NCBI GenBank assembly: GCA_019348195.1
Contig: JAHWJX010000019.1
Coordinates: forward strand, 1 to 36,237
Length of the DNA stretch: 36,237 nt
From: Pseudomonadota bacterium
GTDB lineage: Bacteria; Pseudomonadota; Alphaproteobacteria; Caulobacterales; Caulobacteraceae
Direction of reading: 5' to 3'
Shown: in pieces, positions 29,593-36,237 of the stretch
How the letters are laid out: each line of letters starts with the position of its first letter
Position numbering within the stretch: the first letter of the stretch is position 1
Notes under the pieces: model-generated
Seen by the model: the letters and a program-made list of their open reading frames with translations, nothing else
The model's database searches: none
Told to the model about the DNA's origin: nothing
Program-made: the position numbers and the translations under genes

Positions 29593-30315
29593 TTGAAAGA
29601 CCCCCTTCCCCTTCCCGCCGCCATCTTCGGCGGTCTTCTCGCGGTGGGGCTCCTGGGCGCGGGGGCCTCCGTCGGCGGAGGTCTGGCCGACGCCACCTCC
29701 GACGACCGCACCGTCTCGGTGCGCGGCCTGGCCGAGCGCGACGTCAAGGCCGACCATGGCAGCCTGCCCATCAGCCTGAGCGCCGAAGCCGACAACCTGC
29801 CGGAGGCTCAAGCCGCCCTGGACCGCGAGGTGGCCGCCGCCCGCAGCTTCCTCCTCCAGCAGGGCTTCAAGCCGACCGACATCAGTCTCAGCCAGTTCTC
29901 CATCACCGACCAGCACGCTGACCGCACCTTCCAGAAGGGCGAGGTGCGGCCGCCCCGCTGGTGCGTGGCCCAGACAGTCACGGCCAATACGGCCGAGGTC
30001 GACCGCGTCGATCGCGCGCTCGCGGCCACCAACGACCTGGTCCGCCAAGGGGTGATCTCGGCCAGCGCCAGCACGGCCAGCTTCAGCTTCAACGGCCTGA
30101 ACGAGATCCGCGCGCCCATGATCCGCGAAGCCACAGCCAGCGCCCGCTCCGGCGCGGAGGAGTTCGCCCGCGACTCCGGCTCACGCCTGGACGGCATCCA
30201 GGACGCCACCCAGGGCTCGTTCGAAATCGTGGGCGTGGACGAGACTTACGAAGAGGGCAGCCAGCTGCACAAGCGCGTGCGGGTGGTCACCAGCGTCAGC
30301 TACCGCCTGCGGTGA
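29593..30315 (+). CDS. SIMPL domain (DUF541) envelope protein
   Basis: 240-residue protein with an N-terminal hydrophobic segment (AAIFGGLLAVGLLGAGASVGG) that anchors or exports it, then a SIMPL/DUF541 domain. Family features are RTVSVRGLAERDVKADHG, a segment ending SFLLQQGFKPTDISLSQF, and the C-terminal HKRVRVVTSVSYRLR. SIMPL proteins form ring-like oligomers in the periplasm and have been linked to oxidative stress, but the role is unclear. The start is TTG 29593 with GGAG eight bases upstream. The LprI-like gene follows after 11 bases. Confidence 0.8.
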   Translation: MKDPLPLPAAIFGGLLAVGLLGAGASVGGGLADATSDDRTVSVRGLAERDVKADHGSLPISLSAEADNLPEAQAALDREVAAARSFLLQQGFKPTDISLSQFSITDQHADRTFQKGEVRPPRWCVAQTVTANTAEVDRVDRALAATNDLVRQGVISASASTASFSFNGLNEIRAPMIREATASARSGAEEFARDSGSRLDGIQDATQGSFEIVGVDETYEEGSQLHKRVRVVTSVSYRLR

Positions 30316-30326
30316 AAGGGAAGACG

Positions 30327-31754
30327 ATGCGCACTGCAAGCAAGTTGATTCTCGTGGGCGGGGCTGCCGCCCTCGGGCTGACCGCCGTCTCGCTCCGAGG
30401 ACTAAGCCTGAAGCTTCCAGCATCGGAGCAGGAGGCGCCCGCCCGGCCCGCTTCGGCGGCTGCAGCCGCCTCACCCTCCACCGAAGGGCCGAGCTTCCAT
30501 TGCACGGGGGCTAGAACCGCGATCGAGCGCGCCATCTGCGCTGATCCCGAGCTTTCGCGCCTGGACGCCGACTTGGCCGAACGCTTCCGGACCGTCCTCG
30601 CTTCAGCCACGGGCGGTGAACGTTCGGCCCTGCTCACGGCGCAGCGTGGCTGGCTTGGTGAGCGCGATCTGGCCTGCGCGAAGCACCCGACCGAGGATGC
30701 CCTGCCGTGTCTCAGAGAGGCCTACTCGGCCCGGGCCGTTTGGTTGGAGGCCACAAGGGGCGGAGAAGGGCCGTTCTGCGAAGACCTGGAACAGGCCTGG
30801 CGCGCCGCTGATCGCCTGAAGCAGCCGCGCTTCAGCCTCCACAGCGCTGATCTCGCGAGCGACCGCTTCCGCATCTTCGATCGGGAGGAGGACCAGCAGT
30901 CTGCGGAGGACCACCCGGAGTGGGCCAACCGGCTCCCCCAAAGCAAGCTCCTCGACACGGTCGGGATCAACACCCGTATCATTCGCGCAACGGGCGCTTC
31001 GCCGCTTCTGACCGCCGTGGTCGAAACGGGCGGCACAATGCAGTGCAGCAGCTTCGAGTTCTACGAGCCAGTCCAAGGATCGTTTCGGCGCATCGAGGCG
31101 CCTGAGCCCGAAACGGACGAATACTGCATGCAGTCGACCGAGATAGCCCGGGTGGGGTCGACCCCGGCTCTCGTCCAGGAAGTCACCGGCGAGGACGCTG
31201 ACTACGCCAAGATCGTTCAACGGCAAGCCTCGGGCTGGCGGACCACCTGCGAGTTGACCGCTCACTACCGCACCGACTTCCAGGTCGACGCGGAGTTCTG
31301 CGGCGGCGCTGACTGCGCTCCCTTCCGCTCCCGCGTTCTGGCCTGGGTGCGAGAGCTGGACGTCTACGAGGACGCACACGCCGGATCGTCAGCGGACGCA
31401 CCTCCGCCCTCAGGCCTGCAGCGGACCCGCCGGCACGATCCTCGCGGTTATTGCTGCAGCCCCTTCGAGGGAGAGCCGGGATGGGAGGACGGCGGCGGGT
31501 CCGTTCCGACGTTCGGGCGGGAGTATGCAGGCGAGGCCGCCACCCAATTCCTGAGCGATCGTCCCTTGTACGGCTTCGACACTGCGCGCGAACGCTACCT
31601 CGTCCGTCTTAGCCCGGCCATGTTCGGGTGGCGCACCACGGACGACTATGTCGTGGGCGTATACCGTCTTCGCGGGAACAGATTGGAGCCCGTCGCGGGC
31701 TACGTCGTGCTCCAAAGACGCGCTGGCCTGGACCGCATCGAGCGAGGCTCTTGA
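30327..31754 (+). CDS. Exported protein with N-terminal LprI-like (DUF1311) domain
   Basis: 475-residue protein with an N-terminal signal or anchor (residues 7-22) and an Ala/Pro linker. A DUF1311/LprI-like domain spans about 57-142, with C59, C71, C117 and C128, TAIERAICADPELSRLDADLAERF and a QRGWLGERD segment. LprI-type domains include lysozyme inhibitors in mycobacteria. The remaining about 330 residues contain several cysteines (MQCSSFEF, EYCMQST, EFCGGADC, GYCCSPFEG) and match nothing I know; they suggest a disulfide-bonded periplasmic domain. AAAGGGAAG lies before ATG 30327. Probably in an operon with the SIMPL gene. Confidence 0.7.
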   Translation: MRTASKLILVGGAAALGLTAVSLRGLSLKLPASEQEAPARPASAAAAASPSTEGPSFHCTGARTAIERAICADPELSRLDADLAERFRTVLASATGGERSALLTAQRGWLGERDLACAKHPTEDALPCLREAYSARAVWLEATRGGEGPFCEDLEQAWRAADRLKQPRFSLHSADLASDRFRIFDREEDQQSAEDHPEWANRLPQSKLLDTVGINTRIIRATGASPLLTAVVETGGTMQCSSFEFYEPVQGSFRRIEAPEPETDEYCMQSTEIARVGSTPALVQEVTGEDADYAKIVQRQASGWRTTCELTAHYRTDFQVDAEFCGGADCAPFRSRVLAWVRELDVYEDAHAGSSADAPPPSGLQRTRRHDPRGYCCSPFEGEPGWEDGGGSVPTFGREYAGEAATQFLSDRPLYGFDTARERYLVRLSPAMFGWRTTDDYVVGVYRLRGNRLEPVAGYVVLQRRAGLDRIERGS

Positions 31755-32139
31755 CCTTGGGGCCGGCCCACATGCACCGGCGTGGGCTCGGCGGGAAGCT
31801 GACGCCGAGTCCACACGCGTCGCTCAGGTTCAGCAGCACGCCGTTGGCGTTGCTGTCCACCTGGGGCAGGAGATGGTGCTGCCCGTCCCGGGCTTGCTGC
31901 CCTGGCGCTTCAGCTCGAGCTGGCCGTCGCGGAAGCGTCGATCTCGCCCACGCGGGTGGCGGTCAGGTCCAAGCCCGCCGTGCCGCCCAGGCCGGTCGCG
32001 CCCGAGCCGGCGTCGCCGAGGTCGCCGTCCATCACGGGCTTTCAGCGGACCGGGATTGCTGTTGAAGCCGGTCATGGTGCAGGCTTCGTCTCTAGAGGGG
32101 GACAGCCTCCACAACATGGGGCGGAGGCCAGGAGTCGCC
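31755..32139. other. Gap without intact gene; possible debris of a minus-strand gene
   Basis: No complete gene is convincing here. On the minus strand a 40-codon frame (32032-31910) reads like ordinary protein (GLDLTATRVGEIDASATAS), and in another frame a little further on comes NANGVLLNLSDACGLGVSFP. Together they look like a frameshifted, decayed gene. A short inverted repeat (GCCCAC/GTGGGC, 31766-31787) just after the LprI-like gene could be a weak terminator. Confidence 0.25.
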
Positions 32140-32322
32140 ATGAGCAAGGTCGTGAACTTGACTAGGGCGCGAAAGGCCCGCGCCCGCGCGGCCGAGAGCG
32201 CCGGGGCGGCGGAGAACCGCGTCCGTCATGGCCGCACCAAGGCCGAGCGCGCCCAGGCCTCGGCCGAGGCCGCCGGGGCCGCCGCCCGTCTGGACGGTCA
32301 CAAGCGCGAGCCCGAGTCCTGA
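32140..32322 (+). CDS. DUF4169 family small basic protein
   Basis: 60-residue, highly charged helical protein. It matches the DUF4169 pattern: MSKVVNLTRARKARARAA, then ENRVRHGRTKAERA and a C-terminal RLDGHKRE. The family is short, found in alphaproteobacteria, and of unknown function. GGAG lies six bases before ATG 32140. Its stop overlaps the first codon of the ribbon-helix-helix gene. Confidence 0.8.
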   Translation: MSKVVNLTRARKARARAAESAGAAENRVRHGRTKAERAQASAEAAGAAARLDGHKREPES

Positions 32323-32537
32323 GCGCCGGCCTGCGCAAACGCTCCGTCCTGCTGGCCGGCCACTCCACCTCCGTGGCGCTGGAGCCGGAGTTCTGGAGCG
32401 CGCTGGAGGCCATGGCCCGCGACCGCGGCCAGAGCCTGGCCGCCCTGATCGCGGCGGTGGACGCGGGCCGGGGCGAGCGTCCGCTGGCCTCCGCCTGCCG
32501 CGTGGCCGCCCTCCTGGACCGATCGGTGGAGTCTTAG
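32319..32537 (+). CDS. Ribbon-helix-helix (RHH_4) protein with apparent CTG start
   Basis: 72-residue protein with the RHH_4 pattern. A strand, KRSVLLAGHSTSVALE, is followed by PEFWSALEAMARDRGQSLAALIAAVD and LASACRVAALL. RHH proteins bind DNA as dimers and are often small regulators. The frame has no ATG, GTG or TTG ahead of the strand back to a stop at 32163; the first GTG (32373) would delete most of the DNA-binding strand. The only fitting start is CTG 32319, overlapping the DUF4169 stop as CTGA, so translation is probably coupled to that gene. Confidence 0.7.
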   Translation: MSAGLRKRSVLLAGHSTSVALEPEFWSALEAMARDRGQSLAALIAAVDAGRGERPLASACRVAALLDRSVES

Positions 32538-32555
32538 GCGACTTGGGTTGGGGGG

Positions 32556-32783
32556 CTACTTGGGTTCGGGGCCCTCGCCCGGTGCGGGCTGGCCTGGGAC
32601 CGGGGTGGGCATGATCGCCCCCGCCCCGCCTTCGTCCACAGGAGCGGCCACGCCCGAGTCGGCGGCCCGGCGGCGACCGTCCGCCTCCACAAAAGCGATC
32701 ATCCCCAGCATGACAAGCAGGGCGATCACGATCACGGCCAGGGTGGAGTTCTTGCTTCGCCGGCGGCGGGGAACGTCGGTCAT
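32556..32783 (-). CDS. Small single-pass membrane protein
   Basis: 75-residue protein: a basic N-terminus (PRRRRSKNS), one TM helix (TLAVIVIALLVMLGMIAFV) and a Pro/Gly/Ala-rich tail that probably faces the periplasm. No family recognised. ATG 32783 has AAGGA eight bases upstream; TTG 32786 just before it is less likely. It lies 12 bases after the larger membrane protein gene and probably shares its promoter. Confidence 0.6.
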   Translation of the reverse strand: MTDVPRRRRSKNSTLAVIVIALLVMLGMIAFVEADGRRRAADSGVAAPVDEGGAGAIMPTPVPGQPAPGEGPEPK

Positions 32784-32795
32784 CAAATTCGGTCC

Positions 32796-33251
32796 TTACT
32801 GGCGCGCCTGGACGTTCAGGGTCGCGTCGCGCTGAATGGCGGCCTCAGCCTGGTCCGGCGAGGCAGGACGGGCGGCGGCGGGGGTGTCGTCGGCTTCCGG
32901 CCCGGTCTGCGCCTGGGCCGAGGCTGCGGCCTGTTCGGCCGGGGCGTCGGGGTCGCTGGGCGTCTGGGCCAGGGCCGCATCCACCTGAGCCCGGATGACG
33001 TCTCCGTCCGGCACGGGCATGTCGGGCAGCTCGTCGGTGATCACCGCCTCGGTGGGCGTAACAGGGGTCTGCGCGGCGTCCGGCCAGAACAGATAGGCGG
33101 CCACCCCGATTGCGCCGATCACCGCCGCCCCGATCAGGAAGGCCACCGCCGGGCTACGCCGCCGCGCATGCAAGGTGCGCGCGACCGAGGCCTCGCTGCC
33201 CGTTTCGGGGCTGGCGGCCAGGGTTTCCGGCGTGGGGTCGGTGGTCTCCAT
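32796..33251 (-). CDS. Single-pass membrane protein under a stress-type promoter
   Basis: 151-residue protein: a cytoplasmic N-terminus of about 35 residues rich in Thr, Glu and Pro, ending RTLHARRRS; one TM helix (AVAFLIGAAVIGAIGVAAYLF); then an acidic Ala/Pro/Asp-rich tail. I do not recognise a family. ATG 33251 is only eight bases beyond the -10 of a perfect GGAAC-N17-CGTT promoter, so the transcript may be leaderless. No other start lies between it and the TM segment. It is the first gene of a pair. Confidence 0.65.
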   Translation of the reverse strand: METTDPTPETLAASPETGSEASVARTLHARRRSPAVAFLIGAAVIGAIGVAAYLFWPDAAQTPVTPTEAVITDELPDMPVPDGDVIRAQVDAALAQTPSDPDAPAEQAAASAQAQTGPEADDTPAAARPASPDQAEAAIQRDATLNVQARQ

Positions 33252-33259
33252 CCCGCTGA

Positions 33260-33285
33260 AACGGCCAAGCCGCGACCCAGGTTCC
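33260..33285 (-). promoter_or_regulatory. EcfG/SigT-type general stress promoter, perfect match
   Basis: On the minus strand: GGAAC (33285-33281), exactly 17 bases, then CGTT (33263-33260). This is the full consensus of the alphaproteobacterial EcfG/SigT sigma factor. It points to the two small membrane protein genes. The -10 ends eight bases before ATG 33251. Confidence 0.65.
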
Positions 33286-33354
33286 TCTTTCGCCCGGGAG
33301 GCGAGACACCGGGCCGCCCTCCCCATCCGGCTCCGGCCGGTCTATGTTTGTTCC

Positions 33355-35709
33355 GTGACTCAGCCCGCCCTCAAACTCAGCGACCTCGCCCGCGCCCAGC
33401 CTCCCGTCGGCGCCTCGGCCCCCGCCTATCTGGAAGGCCTCAACCCCGAGCAGCGCCAAGCCGTCGAGGCCGTCGACGGCCCCGTCCTGGTTCTGGCCGG
33501 CGCGGGTACGGGCAAGACGCGCGTGCTGACCACCCGGTTGGCGCACATCCTGGCCACCGGCCGGGCCCGGCCCTGGGAGCTGCTCGCGGTGACCTTCACC
33601 AACAAGGCTGCGCGTGAGATGCGCGAGCGCATCACCCATCTGATCGGGCCCAGCGCCGAGGGCCTCCGCTGGCTGGGCACCTTCCACTCCGTCGCCGCCC
33701 AGATCCTGCGCCGCCACGCCGAACTGGTCGGCCTCAAGAGCACCTTCACCATCCTGGACACCGACGACCAGGAGCGGCTTATCAAGCAGATCCTCGAAGC
33801 CGAGGGTCTGGACACCAAGCGTTGGACGCCGCGCACCTTCGCCGGCCTGGTCGACCACTGGAAGAATCGCGGCTGGACCCCCGACCGCCTTCCCGCCTCC
33901 GAGGATTTCGCCGGCGGCCGCGGCCAGAGCCTCTACGCCCAATATCAGGACCGCCTGCGCATCCTGAACGCCTGCGACTTCGGCGACCTGTTGCTGCACA
34001 ACATCACCATCTTCACCAAGCACCCGGACGTGCTTGGGGAATTCCACGGCCGCTTCCGCTATATTCTGGTGGACGAGTACCAGGACACCAACGTCGCCCA
34101 GTACTTGTGGCTGCGGCTGCTCGCGCAGGCGCACCGCAACGTGTGCTGCGTCGGCGACGACGACCAGTCCATCTACGGCTGGCGCGGCGCGGAGGTGGAC
34201 AACATCCTGCGCTTCGAACGCGACTTCCCCGGCGCGGAGGTCATCCGCCTGGAGCGCAACTACCGCTCGACCAGCCACATCCTGGCCGCGGCCAGCGGCC
34301 TGATCAGCGCCAACAAGGACCGCCTGGGCAAGACGCTCTGGACCGAAGCCGACGGCGGCGAAAAGGTCCGCGTCCGCGGCGTCTGGGACGGCGAGGCCGA
34401 GGCGCGCCAGATCGCCGACGAGATCGGAACCTGGCACAGGCGCGGCTCCGGCGACGGCCCGCGGCGCCTCCGCGAGGCGGCCATCCTGGTCCGCGCCTCC
34501 TTTCAGATGCGCGCCTTTGAGGAGCGCTTCGTCCTGGAGGCCATCCCCTACACGGTGGTGGGCGGTCCGCGCTTCTTCGAGCGCCAGGAGATCCGCGACG
34601 CCCACGCCTATCTCCGCCTGGTCCAGTCCGAGGACGACGATCTGGCCTTTGAGCGCGTGGCCAACACGCCCAAGCGCGGTCTGGGCGACGCCTCCGTGCA
34701 GAAGATCCTGCAGCTGGCCCGCGCCAACGGCGTTTCCGCATCCACCGCCTCCCGCGGCCTGGTCAACTCCGACGAGCTTCCGGCGCGCACCCGCACCGCG
34801 CTGAACACCTTCCTGCGCGACCTCGACCGCTGGCGGGCCATGGCGGCCGGCGGGGAGCACCACGCGCGGCTGACCGAGACCATCCTGGAGGAGTCCGGCT
34901 ACACCGACATGTGGAAGGCCGACCGCGCCACCGGCCCCACCCGGCTCGACAACCTCAAGGAGCTGGTCCAGGCCATGGGCGCCTATGACACGCTCGGGGC
35001 CTATCTCGAGCACGTCTCCCTGGTCATGGACCTCGACCGGGGCGACGGAGCGCAGGACGCCGTCCAGATCATGACCCTGCACGCCGCCAAGGGCCTGGAG
35101 TTCCCCCTGGTCTTCCTCCCCGGCTGGGAGGAAGGCGTCTTCCCCTCCCAGCGGTCGATCGACGAGAAGGGCGAAAAGGGCCTGGAGGAGGAGCGCCGCC
35201 TGGCCTACGTCGGCATCACCCGCGCCCGCGAAGAAGCCCGCGTGAGTTTTGCGGCCAACCGCCAGGTCTACGGCCGCTGGACCAGCCAGCTCCCCAGCCG
35301 CTTCGTCGACGAACTCCCCCTCGCCAACGTCGAGGCCAGCAGCGAGACCGGCTACTACGGCGGCGGCCCCGGCATGCAGGAAGCCCGCTCCCGCTGGGAC
35401 GAAGCCCCGGTCTTCGCGGCCGGCGGCTACACCTCCCCGGGCTGGCGCCGCGCCAGCGAACGGGCCAACACCGCCCAGCCGATCACCCCCCGTCAGCGCG
35501 TGTCGTCCGTGCCCATCGAGGGCGAGGGGCGATTAGTCGCCACCAGCGACCCCGCCGCGGGCGCCTCGGCCTACAAGCGCGGCGACCGCGTCTTCCACCA
35601 GAAGTTCGGCATGGGCACGGTGGGTGCGGTGGAGGGCAACAAGCTCACCGTCGCCTTCGACAAGGCGGGCGAGAAGAAGGTGATCGACACGTTCGTCGCG
35701 CGGGGGTGA
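33355..35709 (+). CDS. uvrD: ATP-dependent DNA helicase UvrD/PcrA
   Basis: 784-residue superfamily 1A helicase that unwinds 3'-5' in nucleotide excision and mismatch repair. The motifs are complete: LNPEQRQAV (Q motif), GAGTGKT (Walker A), FTNKAAREM, GTFHS, DEYQDTN (Walker B), GDDDQSIYGWRGA, LERNYRS, TLHAAKGLEF and VGITRARE. The C-terminal end (GDRVFHQKFGMGTV, then VAFDKAGEKKVIDTFV) is the Tudor-like domain that in PcrA/UvrD contacts RNA polymerase. The start is GTG 33355; no strong ribosome site is visible. Divergent from the stress-promoter pair, with 103 bases between. Confidence 0.93.
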   Translation: MTQPALKLSDLARAQPPVGASAPAYLEGLNPEQRQAVEAVDGPVLVLAGAGTGKTRVLTTRLAHILATGRARPWELLAVTFTNKAAREMRERITHLIGPSAEGLRWLGTFHSVAAQILRRHAELVGLKSTFTILDTDDQERLIKQILEAEGLDTKRWTPRTFAGLVDHWKNRGWTPDRLPASEDFAGGRGQSLYAQYQDRLRILNACDFGDLLLHNITIFTKHPDVLGEFHGRFRYILVDEYQDTNVAQYLWLRLLAQAHRNVCCVGDDDQSIYGWRGAEVDNILRFERDFPGAEVIRLERNYRSTSHILAAASGLISANKDRLGKTLWTEADGGEKVRVRGVWDGEAEARQIADEIGTWHRRGSGDGPRRLREAAILVRASFQMRAFEERFVLEAIPYTVVGGPRFFERQEIRDAHAYLRLVQSEDDDLAFERVANTPKRGLGDASVQKILQLARANGVSASTASRGLVNSDELPARTRTALNTFLRDLDRWRAMAAGGEHHARLTETILEESGYTDMWKADRATGPTRLDNLKELVQAMGAYDTLGAYLEHVSLVMDLDRGDGAQDAVQIMTLHAAKGLEFPLVFLPGWEEGVFPSQRSIDEKGEKGLEEERRLAYVGITRAREEARVSFAANRQVYGRWTSQLPSRFVDELPLANVEASSETGYYGGGPGMQEARSRWDEAPVFAAGGYTSPGWRRASERANTAQPITPRQRVSSVPIEGEGRLVATSDPAAGASAYKRGDRVFHQKFGMGTVGAVEGNKLTVAFDKAGEKKVIDTFVARG

Positions 35710-35755
35710 CGGGTGGAACTGCGGTCAGTCGAACAACGAGCTAACGCATAGCCCC

Positions 35756-36237
35756 GTGTCCGTCAGCCGATCGAACTTCGCAGATGTCTCTGAAGCTGAT
35801 CTCCGCAGCCTGATAGCTGCTGGAACGCCGGAAGGCGCCGACCTCGAGTACAAGCGCGACATGTACGGCGGCTCTGATGCGGACGTAAAGGAGTTCCTAA
35901 AGGACGTCTCTTCTCTGGCGAACAGCCAGGGAGGGCACCTCTTGATCGGAGTTGATGAGAGCGCCGGCGCTGCCTCAGCGCTAGCTCCCCTTCCTGGGGA
36001 CCCTGACAAAGAGGTCGCGCGGCTGGAGAACCTCATTCGCGATGGCATTGAGCCTCGACTAACGGCGTTCGTGCGCGCGATCCCTACAGGAACTGGATTC
36101 GTGATCGGGATCCGAGTCGCGCGAAGCTCCTATCCCCCGCATCGGATAAGTGCTCGCAAGACGAACCGCATCTTCGTGCGGGGCACGTCTGGCTCGTACG
36201 AAGCCAGCATAGACGAGCTCCGGACCATGTTCACTCT
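35756..36237 (+). CDS. AlbA_2 (Schlafen-like) domain protein, 3' partial
   Basis: An open frame from GTG 35756 runs off the window end (160 codons visible). It matches the AlbA_2 domain: the ADLEYKRDM segment with EYK, then EFLKDVSSLANSQGGHLLIGVDE, and later RIFVRGTSGSYEAS with VRG near the domain end. The complete family usually continues with winged-helix or ATPase-like domains and is common in mobile or defence-linked genes. Codon use differs from neighbours: ATA and CTA, nearly absent around it, each appear three times, which suggests transfer. An upstream in-frame start is not available, and no strong ribosome site is seen. Confidence 0.75.
   Translation, partial: MSVSRSNFADVSEADLRSLIAAGTPEGADLEYKRDMYGGSDADVKEFLKDVSSLANSQGGHLLIGVDESAGAASALAPLPGDPDKEVARLENLIRDGIEPRLTAFVRAIPTGTGFVIGIRVARSSYPPHRISARKTNRIFVRGTSGSYEASIDELRTMFT

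Noticed and set aside
33154-35082. Minus-strand frame opposite uvrD
   Set aside because: Antisense shadow of the helicase; no motifs, and it would overlap the stress promoter.

Overview
The window is about 36 kb of very GC-rich DNA, almost fully coding, and most likely comes from a Caulobacterales alphaproteobacterium (Caulobacter, Brevundimonas or Phenylobacterium type). The main reason is a CckA-type hybrid kinase next to fliQ, fliR and flhB, which is the arrangement I recall from Caulobacter. GGAAC-N16/17-CGTT-like promoters of the alphaproteobacterial general stress sigma factor (EcfG/SigT) and many GTG starts with 4-base stop/start overlaps fit this. I see no insertion sequence, prophage, integrase or CRISPR array.

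Layout. 3-3458: hybrid histidine kinase/REC/HPt/EAL protein, cut by the window start. 3510-4631: membrane acyltransferase. 4666-4790: odd tRNA-Cys-like RNA followed by a strong hairpin. 4846-6056: small XRE regulator and a HisN-like phosphatase. 6063-6551: DUF1440 membrane protein (minus strand). 6690-11471: quinone oxidoreductase and two tandem DUF885 lipoproteins (minus). 11589-15929: cckA, flhB, fliR, fliQ (minus), linking flagellar export genes to the cell-cycle kinase. 16137-21990: two divergent GH1-like genes; the rightward one is fused to an RmlD-like domain and leads an operon with an erythromycin-esterase-like lipoprotein and an exported isoaspartyl methyltransferase. Both GH1 genes have candidate stress promoters.

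21992-24622 (minus): RusA-like resolvase, DHH phosphoesterase and UvsE, closely packed and probably a DNA-repair operon. It is divergent from fumC plus a GNAT gene (24692-26535). 26573-26869: a small secreted-protein gene broken by an in-frame TGA. 26937-28629: ABC-2 exporter (YadG/YadH type). 28681-31754: an XRE-type regulator divergent from a SIMPL protein and an LprI-like protein. 31755-32139: no intact gene, possible gene debris. 32140-32537: DUF4169 protein and a ribbon-helix-helix protein that appears to start at CTG. 32556-33251 (minus): two small membrane proteins behind a perfect GGAAC-N17-CGTT promoter. 33355-35709: UvrD/PcrA helicase. 35756-end: start of an AlbA_2 (Schlafen-like) gene, cut by the window end.

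The themes are signalling and motility (HK-EAL, CckA, flagellar export), DNA repair (UvsE, DHH, RusA, UvrD), and stress or envelope maintenance (promoters, PIMT, esterase, SIMPL, LprI, DUF885). The most unusual items are the repair operon, the GH1-RmlD stress cluster, the aberrant tRNA-like RNA, the CTG-start gene and the apparently leaderless stress transcript.
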